From the IMG/VR virus record IMGVR_UViG_3300032050_013964, positions 1 through 21,132 of that record: a stretch of 21,132 bases of DNA; one strand, given 5' to 3'. The notes beneath the pieces were generated by a model, which saw nothing but the letters and a program-made list of their open reading frames with translations, made no database searches and was not told the DNA's origin. A program made the translations under genes and the position numbers. Each line of letters starts with the position of its first letter. Within the stretch, counting starts at the first letter, position 1. Positions 6,345 through 11,900 of this stretch are shown here, piece after piece. This stretch comes from a virus.

Positions 6345-7610
6345 TTAAGCTAATAAGTCTTGTTCGACAGTTCCATTATAAACAATAGATACAGGTCTAT
6401 TTCCATCCGACATCAAATGTTTAGTTGGGTCGATACCAATTTGATTATAGATAGTAGCGGCCATATTTTCAACGGTCAACGGTTTTTCTTCTGGTTCGGC
6501 GCCTGTAGCATTAGATGCTCCATGAATATAACCTTCCTTAAATCCACCACCAGCGAAGGCTACTGAGAATACTCTTGGCCAATGGTCTCTGCCGGCATCT
6601 TTATTAATCTTGGGTGTTCTACCGAATTCAGAAGATACCATTACGATTGTATCATTAAGCATTCCCCTTTGTTCTAGATCTTTAATTAACGCAGCATATG
6701 CTTGATCGAATGCTGGTAATTGATTTTTAATATTAGCACCGATAGCAGCATGATGATCCCAACCACCATAAACAACAGAAACGAATCTTACTCCAGCTTC
6801 TACTAATCTTCTTGCCATTAAGAATCTTTGACCTGCTTGTGTTTGACCATAAGCATTACGAATATGTTCTGGTTCTTTAGAAAGTTCAAATGCTTCTCTG
6901 GCTTGTTGGGAAGAAACAAGATCATACGCTTGTTGATAAAACTTGTTCATGGATGCAATAGCATCAGCACCTTCGATGGAACGGAAATGATTATCTACTG
7001 TTTCTAGAATGCTACGACGACGATTGAATCTAGCTTCATCTACACCTGCATTCATTTTTAAATCTCTAACAGCAAAATCTTTTGATGCAGGATCTGACCC
7101 CAATGAGAAAGGACCAAAGGCTTTTGAAAGGTATCCGGTTCCGGCGTCTTCAGAATTCATATTTGGAACACAGACATAAGGAGGCAGGTAATTTCTACTT
7201 CCGAATTCATGCGCTACAACAGAACCAAATGAAGGGTACTTAATAGCTGGTGAAGGGCGATATCCCGTAAACATGTTATGGGTACCTCTCTCATGGGCTG
7301 CTTCACCGTGTGTCATAGAACGAACAACTGTGATCTTATTGGCAATCTTAGCTGTTTCTTTCATATACTCAGAGAAGTGTACACCAGGAATACTTGTTTG
7401 AACAGATCCTAATGGACCTCTGAATTCAATAGGTGCATGGATTTTTGGATCCCATGTTTCTTGTGCAGCAGCACCGCCAGGCAAGTAAATGTGAATAATT
7501 GACTGAGCTTTAGCAGAAATCTTAGACTCAGATTGAGCTCTAAGAACATCACCGGTTGTTAGGCCCAACCCTCCGAAGAGGCCAGCATAGAGGAAATCTC
7601 TTCTATTCAT
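6345..7610 (-). CDS. DUF1501 protein B, Tat-exported, alkaline phosphatase/sulfatase-like fold
   Basis: I chose the ATG at 7610 (421 residues) over an upstream TTG at 7625, because the ATG starts directly at the Tat motif MNRRDFLYAG and carries the TAAATA box at 5 bases. After the signal the protein follows DUF1501: IIHIYLPGGAAAQETWDPK, LMARRLVEAGVRFVSV, GGWDHH (about 281-286), SSEFGRT (about 323-329) and AGRDHW (about 338-343). Relative to protein A, the N-terminal GGxSHxD motif reads GGAAAQE, so the first His is Ala and the Asp is Glu. I recall similar GGxAAQETxD forms among planctomycete members, but activity may differ. The two DUF1501 proteins are clearly divergent, so they are not a recent duplication. 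It leads a minus-strand unit with the coiled-coil gene and faces a plus-strand gene across 47 bases. Confidence 0.9.
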   Translation of the reverse strand: MNRRDFLYAGLFGGLGLTTGDVLRAQSESKISAKAQSIIHIYLPGGAAAQETWDPKIHAPIEFRGPLGSVQTSIPGVHFSEYMKETAKIANKITVVRSMTHGEAAHERGTHNMFTGYRPSPAIKYPSFGSVVAHEFGSRNYLPPYVCVPNMNSEDAGTGYLSKAFGPFSLGSDPASKDFAVRDLKMNAGVDEARFNRRRSILETVDNHFRSIEGADAIASMNKFYQQAYDLVSSQQAREAFELSKEPEHIRNAYGQTQAGQRFLMARRLVEAGVRFVSVVYGGWDHHAAIGANIKNQLPAFDQAYAALIKDLEQRGMLNDTIVMVSSEFGRTPKINKDAGRDHWPRVFSVAFAGGGFKEGYIHGASNATGAEPEEKPLTVENMAATIYNQIGIDPTKHLMSDGNRPVSIVYNGTVEQDLLA

Positions 7611-7615
7611 ATTAT

Positions 7616-7623
7616 TATTTATC
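7616..7623 (-). promoter_or_regulatory. T4-late-like box GATAAATA before DUF1501 protein B
   Basis: Minus-strand GATAAATA, then ATAAT, then the ATG at 7610. Spacing and sequence match the boxes before 13741 and 89. It lies in the 47-base divergent gap shared with the 60-residue plus-strand gene. Confidence 0.5.
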
Positions 7624-7646
7624 AATTATTTGGAAACTATTTCACC

Positions 7647-7652
7647 TAAATA
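7647..7652 (+). promoter_or_regulatory. TAAATA box before the 60-residue plus-strand gene
   Basis: Plus-strand CCTAAATA, then TTTTT, then the ATG at 7658. Same 5-base spacing as the divergent box for the DUF1501 gene on the other strand. Confidence 0.4.
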
Positions 7653-7657
7653 TTTTT

Positions 7658-7840
7658 ATGGCTTTTGTATGGCAAATTAAAAGGCGTTTAGCAGGAGATC
7701 CTGGACCACCTACTGTTTTAGATCCGGGTGAATTAGCTTTTAATGAAGTAGATAACACTCTTTATATAGGAACAGAAATTCAAGATCTTTCTGGTACTAG
7801 TACAGAAACATTATCTACTTCAGCTATTCCAGTTCTCTAA
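7658..7840 (+). CDS. Small tail-fibre-type protein with Mtd-N-like motif, 60 residues
   Basis: The frame is open from 7556, but the likely start is the ATG at 7658: TAAATA lies 5 bases before it, and the preceding part would overlap the divergent DUF1501 gene. The protein reads WQIKRRLAGDPGPPTVLDPG, then ELAFNEVDNTLYIG. This fits the short domain that opens many phage fibre and receptor-binding proteins (xIKxRRxxxxxxPxxLxxGELAFNExxxxLYxG, as in the N-terminal domain of the major tropism determinant). The protein at 13814-14341 shares it. Here only this domain is present, followed by a short Ser/Thr-rich tail. It ends with a 4-base stop overlap (CTAA) with the metallopeptidase gene. It may be a stand-alone attachment module or the remnant of a longer fibre gene. 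Confidence 0.7.
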   Translation: MAFVWQIKRRLAGDPGPPTVLDPGELAFNEVDNTLYIGTEIQDLSGTSTETLSTSAIPVL

Positions 7841-9069
7841 TCCATCCGGATGGTTAATCCGAATGGAGCTGTGTCTTTATTGTTGCCTCTAACCACAAAA
7901 ATGGTATCACAATAGGTTGGATCACCAAATCCATTACCTGGATACAAATCTGTGAAATTAATATAAAGCTTTGCGTCAATAGAATTATCTTTCATATATT
8001 CATATGATGCATTGAAATCAGTACCGCCACCGCCCTTTACCCCATAAGTAGAAATATCTCTACCTTCATCAGCTCGGAAGACTTCGGGATTATATACAAC
8101 CGTATCATAACTCCATACATGAATTTGATAATCACTATACTGTGACATAATACCATAAATCTCACTCAAGAATGCTTTTAAATCATCTTCATTAATAGAC
8201 CCAGAAGCATCAATACCCACACAAATGTCTAGAGTTTCATCTCTCTTCATACCAGGTAATTTAAATGGTGTAGACATACCTTTCTTGGAAGGCGAAAGGA
8301 ATGAATAATCAGAACGAATAGTACTTTGAATTTGATTACGAAGAATCTCTCTCCAATTCATTTTAGGTGAAGATAGCCCTTCAATAATACGACCCATTCC
8401 TTTTGGAATGTTACCAGCACAATTCTGGGCAGCAGCCATCAGCTGTGATTTGATTTCATCACGAAGCTTCTGCTTTTCTTCTTCTGACATACCTTCCATA
8501 TTAGGACGCTTACCTTTACCCTTACCATCTTTCTCATCATCATCCTTACCACCAGAAAGATGTTCATCTAGAAGCTTATCTACCATCTCATCTAACGTCA
8601 TTCCTGCAAATGTATTATTCTTATCCAATTCTTCTTTGATCTTATCATAGATTTGCTCAGCAGATAGATCTCTGAATTGTTGGTCTAAGAGAGTACCGGG
8701 AATTTGCTTTCCAATATTATTATCAGAAAGAATTAGATTAATAGCAAAGTCTGCAGCAACATTCCAAAGCTTAGGTTCTCTATTTCCTCTACGAATATGA
8801 TGCTCAAAACAATTATGAAGCACTTCATGTGCATAAAGAAACACCGTCTCTTGTGTAGAGAGTGCATGAATGAATGCTGGATTATAAAAGAAATTACGAC
8901 CATCTGTTGCAGCTGTATCACACCAATCTTCTGCACGAGTACGTTTGAGGTGTGGTACCATTTGACCAAAGAAAGGATGCTTAATTAGCAACGAAACAGC
9001 AGCCTTGACCAATTTTTCCTCAACAGCTGGAATATTAATATTTTCAATCTTTTCGAGCTTCTTTTTCAT
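7837..9069 (-). CDS. VWA-like metallopeptidase (DUF2201 family)
   Basis: This 410-residue protein has two parts. The N-terminal half carries YAHEVLHNCFEHH (HExxH at residues 81-85), a zinc-peptidase motif, followed by LWNVAADFAINLIL as in the DUF2201 N-terminal domain. A charged linker (about 170-215: GGKDDDEKDGKGKGKRPNME) precedes the C-terminal VWA-like domain, with MIDAS motif GIDASGSI (about 284-291), a GGGGTDFN threonine site and FTDLYPG. Proteins of this type occur next to MoxR-family ATPases, and here a MoxR gene lies directly upstream, so the pair probably acts together in metal-dependent remodelling or chaperoning of a target complex. A class A promoter ends 7 bases before the ATG, downstream of a terminator hairpin, so the gene can be expressed apart from the ATPase. 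The target is unknown. Confidence 0.9.
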   Translation of the reverse strand: MKKKLEKIENINIPAVEEKLVKAAVSLLIKHPFFGQMVPHLKRTRAEDWCDTAATDGRNFFYNPAFIHALSTQETVFLYAHEVLHNCFEHHIRRGNREPKLWNVAADFAINLILSDNNIGKQIPGTLLDQQFRDLSAEQIYDKIKEELDKNNTFAGMTLDEMVDKLLDEHLSGGKDDDEKDGKGKGKRPNMEGMSEEEKQKLRDEIKSQLMAAAQNCAGNIPKGMGRIIEGLSSPKMNWREILRNQIQSTIRSDYSFLSPSKKGMSTPFKLPGMKRDETLDICVGIDASGSINEDDLKAFLSEIYGIMSQYSDYQIHVWSYDTVVYNPEVFRADEGRDISTYGVKGGGGTDFNASYEYMKDNSIDAKLYINFTDLYPGNGFGDPTYCDTIFVVRGNNKDTAPFGLTIRMD

Positions 9070-9076
9070 ATGAATT

Positions 9077-9091
9077 ATTTTATGGGGTTTC
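9077..9091 (-). promoter_or_regulatory. Class A promoter motif GAAACCCCATAAAAT
   Basis: Minus-strand 15-mer differing at one position from the copy at 10264-10278. It ends 7 bases before the ATG at 9069, directly downstream of the terminator hairpin at 9098-9139. Confidence 0.6.
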
Positions 9092-9097
9092 TAAAAG

Positions 9098-9139
9098 AAA
9101 TGAGAGCTATCCATACACCCGTACAGATAGCTCTCATTT
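9098..9139 (-). terminator. Intrinsic terminator between moxR-type and metallopeptidase genes
   Basis: AAATGAGAGCTATC (9098-9111) pairs perfectly with GATAGCTCTCATTT (9126-9139), giving a 14-base-pair stem around a 14-base loop. On the minus strand it follows the MoxR stop by about 12 bases and is followed by TTTCTTTT. The plus strand also has a T run after it (ATTTTTAG), but no plus-strand gene ends here. Confidence 0.8.
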
Positions 9140-9151
9140 TTAGGCTACTTA

Positions 9152-10243
9152 TCAATCATTACTATCAAAAACATACTTACCGTACTTATTAAAGAAATCA
9201 TCAAACGAGGTTAGCTTCTTTGGATCAATATCCAATTCATAATTAGTCAAAGCTACCTTAGCACCCATGATAACCAATTCTGTAGGAAAATTATCCATCA
9301 TGAAACGGAAGTAGCGATCAGCATAATCATGCCATTTCTTCGTCTTAGCATTTGCCAATTCTTTCAATTCATAACAGAGAGAAACCGTTAGAGAATACAT
9401 TGCAGATACCTCACGACTTTCTTTGTTCTTAAGCTCTGTTACTTTACCTTCAAGAATATCAATTGCCTTAGGTAACTTACCGCAAAGCTTACGATGTGCT
9501 ACGAACTTCAAAGCCAATCCATCCCCAATAGCTCCCGATACGAGATCTGTCAAAGAATTAACATCTTCATCTTCATCCCAGAGAAGATCAGATACGAAAT
9601 TCCAGGTACGCGGACATGCAAAAGAACGAGATGGAGACTGCGGATCAAAATTGAAAAGATCTTGCTTTGCAAATGAAATATAACCAATAACGTCAGGGTG
9701 AACATTATGATTCACCGCCCAATCTACCCAGTCATCATTAGACACTGTCATTTCGAGATGAATAAACCGTGAAGCCAATGGAGCTGGCATCTTATAGGTA
9801 ACGCCGCGATCACCTTCACGATTACCAGCAGCTACAATGTCTACACCATCTGGCAAACGATACTTACCTACACGGCGATTCAAGATCAACTGATAAGCTG
9901 CAGCTTGAACAGCAGGAGGTGCTGAAACAATTTCATCCAAGAAGACGATTGCTTTACTATTTGGATCATGCGGCAATTCACTTGGAGGTGCCCAATTCAT
10001 AGTGCCGTCTTTTTCATTAAGATAAGGCATTCCCTTAATATCCGTAGGATCCCAGAGAGCCAAACGAATGTCGATCACTTCGCGGCCTTGTTCTGCACCG
10101 ATTTGTGCAACGACGTCACTCTTACCGATTCCAGGAGGACCCCAGAGCATGATTGGGCGACGCTTAGACATAGCACGCTTAATTGCTTTGGTTGCTGATT
10201 TCGGACTGATGGTTCTGATTGTGGTATTTGATGTAGTAGCCAT
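9152..10243 (-). CDS. MoxR-family AAA+ ATPase
   Basis: This 363-residue protein is a MoxR-type AAA+ ATPase. Walker A is GPPGIGKS (35-42), Walker B is AIVFLDEI (98-105), sensor 1 is GNREGDRG (139-146, Asn140), and the arginine finger lies in PAPLASRF (about Arg158). Length and order are normal for the family. MoxR ATPases remodel or activate partner proteins, typically with a VWA-domain partner; the VWA-like metallopeptidase gene follows directly downstream, separated by a terminator and its own promoter. The ATG is at 10243, with a class A promoter motif 20 bases upstream, the longest such gap here, leaving room for a short leader. Codon and base use look like the neighbouring genes, so there is no sign of recent transfer. 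Confidence 0.93.
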   Translation of the reverse strand: MATTSNTTIRTISPKSATKAIKRAMSKRRPIMLWGPPGIGKSDVVAQIGAEQGREVIDIRLALWDPTDIKGMPYLNEKDGTMNWAPPSELPHDPNSKAIVFLDEIVSAPPAVQAAAYQLILNRRVGKYRLPDGVDIVAAGNREGDRGVTYKMPAPLASRFIHLEMTVSNDDWVDWAVNHNVHPDVIGYISFAKQDLFNFDPQSPSRSFACPRTWNFVSDLLWDEDEDVNSLTDLVSGAIGDGLALKFVAHRKLCGKLPKAIDILEGKVTELKNKESREVSAMYSLTVSLCYELKELANAKTKKWHDYADRYFRFMMDNFPTELVIMGAKVALTNYELDIDPKKLTSFDDFFNKYGKYVFDSND

Positions 10244-10263
10244 ATGTTTTAATTGATGGTTAA

Positions 10264-10278
10264 ATTTTAAGGGGTTTC
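10264..10278 (-). promoter_or_regulatory. Class A promoter motif GAAACCCCTTAAAAT
   Basis: Minus-strand copy of the motif that defines the consensus, located 20 bases before the MoxR ATG at 10243 and just after the stop of the 10285 gene. Confidence 0.6.
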
Positions 10279-10284
10279 TGATGC

Positions 10285-10929
10285 TTATCTGATGTGTGAA
10301 TATTTTTTAAGTTCTTTTACGATTTCTTCTTTTCCATTCCAATGGAAACTTTTAACAAAACGACGAATCAATTTAAGATTAGTAATAATAATGCTCCTAG
10401 TTACAAAACGAGAGATCATCTCTAGATTGGTTTTAATGTCAATGGCGGTTTCATTATTGAATTCAGGTGCTGGTAGAGGTAATTGTGTAGTAGTAGTGCC
10501 CAACCCTTTATCAAAATAAAAATTTAAAATATCCTTTCGTTTTGTATATCGTTTATATGTGTTTCCAGTTTTTACATATAAGCCTTTATACTCTGTATTA
10601 TGCCTGAAAAGATGGCAACCCCAATAACCCATTTTTTTATTAATATTATAATAAGAAGAACGCCAGCTTAGAGTAACATTCCAATCTGGTCCAAACACAT
10701 CACTCTTTATTGGAGTACTGCAATGAAACCCATCATTCAAAATAGAAAAATACTCAGCATTTTTTGATTTTATCAAATCAAAAATAATATTGAAGTTATG
10801 TTTTTCATCTTGATCAATTTCTTTATTCAAAGTAAATGTTACTAATTTAAGTTCTTCCCAATGAGCTTTATCATATTTTGCGCGCCGGCTAAGTTCATTG
10901 AGCTTATCAATTTTATCAACTCTAAACAT
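10285..10929 (-). CDS. Hypothetical protein, about 214 residues
   Basis: No recognised family. The frame extends to an ATG at 10974, but that start would overlap the facing plus-strand ATG (shared CATG). I prefer the ATG at 10929 (MFRVDKIDKLNELSRRAKYD), which has GAAACCC 14 bases upstream and an A/T-rich element 6 bases before it, as in the other class A genes. The protein is basic, with a central Trp/Tyr-rich region (VFGPDWNVTLSWRSSYYN, MGYWGCHLFRHNTEYKGLYV) and a basic helical C-terminus. No signal peptide or membrane segment. It is divergent from the UV-lesion glycosylase-family gene. Confidence 0.7.
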   Translation of the reverse strand: MFRVDKIDKLNELSRRAKYDKAHWEELKLVTFTLNKEIDQDEKHNFNIIFDLIKSKNAEYFSILNDGFHCSTPIKSDVFGPDWNVTLSWRSSYYNINKKMGYWGCHLFRHNTEYKGLYVKTGNTYKRYTKRKDILNFYFDKGLGTTTTQLPLPAPEFNNETAIDIKTNLEMISRFVTRSIIITNLKLIRRFVKSFHWNGKEEIVKELKKYSHIR

Positions 10930-10943
10930 GTTTTTAATATATT

Positions 10944-10957
10944 GGGTTTCGAAACCC
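10944..10957. promoter_or_regulatory. Bidirectional palindromic promoter element GGGTTTCGAAACCC
   Basis: A perfect 14-base palindrome in the divergent gap between the minus gene starting at 10929 and the plus gene starting at 10973. Each arm gives GAAACCC reading outward, 14 bases before the minus ATG and 15 bases before the plus ATG, matching the class A motif spacing. Confidence 0.6.
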
Positions 10958-10972
10958 TTGAACTTATTAATC

Positions 10973-11428
10973 ATGCAAACATTTCTCCCTTATCCTGATT
11001 ATGAAAAATCTTTAAGAGTCTTGGATTATAGAAGACTCGGAAAACAAAGAGCTGAGGTTTTAGGTATTTTGAGATCATTCCAAATGAAGCCTGATCAAGA
11101 TAAGACATTGGGGTTTAGAGATCCATGTAAATGGATGTGGTGGGGACACTTTAATCAGTTAGTAGAATATGGAATTGTTTCTTGCCAGGAATGGAAACGT
11201 AGAGGTTATAAAGATAACACGGAAGACCAAATTGCTTTTTATAAGGATTTCTTCTCTTCTAATAATGAATTGCCTTTTTGGTTTGGAGACGAAAAGATTC
11301 ATTACACCCATCAATGTGTTCTAAAGAAAAAGGATCCAGTATTTTATGGAGATGTTTTTCCAAACGCTGATCCAGAAGTTGGTTATATCTGGCCAGATTG
11401 CAGGCATATGATAAAATGGAGTAAATAA
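10973..11428 (+). CDS. Pyrimidine dimer DNA glycosylase-family protein (MSMEG_6728-like)
   Basis: The start is taken at the ATG at 10973, because MQTFLPYPDYEKSLRVLDYR is the conserved opening of the family; the frame is open further upstream without family similarity. The 151-residue protein then shows RRLGKQRAEVLGIL, the KWMWWGHFNQLVEYGIVSC block, WKRRGY, PFWFGDEKIHYTHQCVLKKK, DPVFYGDVFP and a final GYIWPD. This fits the MSMEG_6728-type group of the pyrimidine-dimer excision family (Pyr_excise); enzyme activity for this subgroup is assumed from the family name. It heads a two-gene plus-strand island and diverges from the 10929 gene across a palindromic promoter. With UvsE it gives the phage two putative UV-lesion repair routes. 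Confidence 0.85.
   Translation: MQTFLPYPDYEKSLRVLDYRRLGKQRAEVLGILRSFQMKPDQDKTLGFRDPCKWMWWGHFNQLVEYGIVSCQEWKRRGYKDNTEDQIAFYKDFFSSNNELPFWFGDEKIHYTHQCVLKKKDPVFYGDVFPNADPEVGYIWPDCRHMIKWSK
11422..11427 (+). promoter_or_regulatory. TAAATA box 5 bases before the 155-residue gene
   Basis: Plus-strand TAAATA, then ACAAC, then the ATG at 11433. It overlaps the stop codon of the glycosylase-family gene, so part of the match is set by coding sequence. Confidence 0.3.
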
Positions 11429-11432
11429 CAAC

Positions 11433-11900
11433 ATGAGTTCTTTTAAACAATTTTACACAGAGACTGTTAATAAATTTAATACTGAATGGCAAGATGCCAG
11501 AACAGATGCCAAGAAAATCAAAGATGTTGATGATAAAATTGCATTTGTAAAAAAGTTTATTAACGATAGCCCCACTAAGGCTAATTTAGGAAGAGTATTA
11601 AACTGGGCAAGAATGACAAAATTAGGTTATTCTACCTCTCCTGAAAAGCAGTCCAAGTTTGATGATTTTATTGATTACCTACAAAACAATGAAGAAAAAT
11701 ATTCCGGAGAAGATAAAGATGTTGATCTTTATGATATTTCAGAAGAGCGTTTTAAGAAAATTTATAAAGATTTGATTAATAGAAGAAATGATTTCCAACA
11801 CGGCGGAAAGAGACCAGAAACCATGATAGCTTATCTAGCTAAGATGAAATCTGTAGCTAAGGAACGTGATATTGAATTACCTACAGATAAACAAGATTAA
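11433..11900 (+). CDS. Hypothetical helical protein, 155 residues
   Basis: Unrecognised. The protein is highly charged and helix-rich: it begins MSSFKQFYTETVNKFN, contains a basic-acidic middle (DVDDKIAFVKKFIND) and ends with AKMKSVAKERDIELPTDKQD. No signal peptide, membrane segment or known motif. It starts 4 bases after the glycosylase-family stop, so the two are probably one transcript. It ends in a TTAA 4-base stop overlap with the facing fibre gene. Confidence 0.75.
   Translation: MSSFKQFYTETVNKFNTEWQDARTDAKKIKDVDDKIAFVKKFINDSPTKANLGRVLNWARMTKLGYSTSPEKQSKFDDFIDYLQNNEEKYSGEDKDVDLYDISEERFKKIYKDLINRRNDFQHGGKRPETMIAYLAKMKSVAKERDIELPTDKQD

Noticed and set aside
7611-7625. Upstream TTG start for DUF1501 protein B
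   Set aside because: The ATG at 7610 begins directly at the Tat motif and has TAAATA at 5 bases; the TTG adds only residues encoded by the promoter-like box.
7843-7854. Palindrome CCATCCGGATGG near a convergent junction as a terminator
   Set aside because: It lies in metallopeptidase codons, the stem is short, and no T run follows on either strand.
10930-10974. Longer start at 10974 for the minus-strand unknown gene
   Set aside because: It would overlap the facing plus-strand ATG (CATG) and read through the palindromic promoter. The ATG at 10929 fits the class A spacing. Not excluded.
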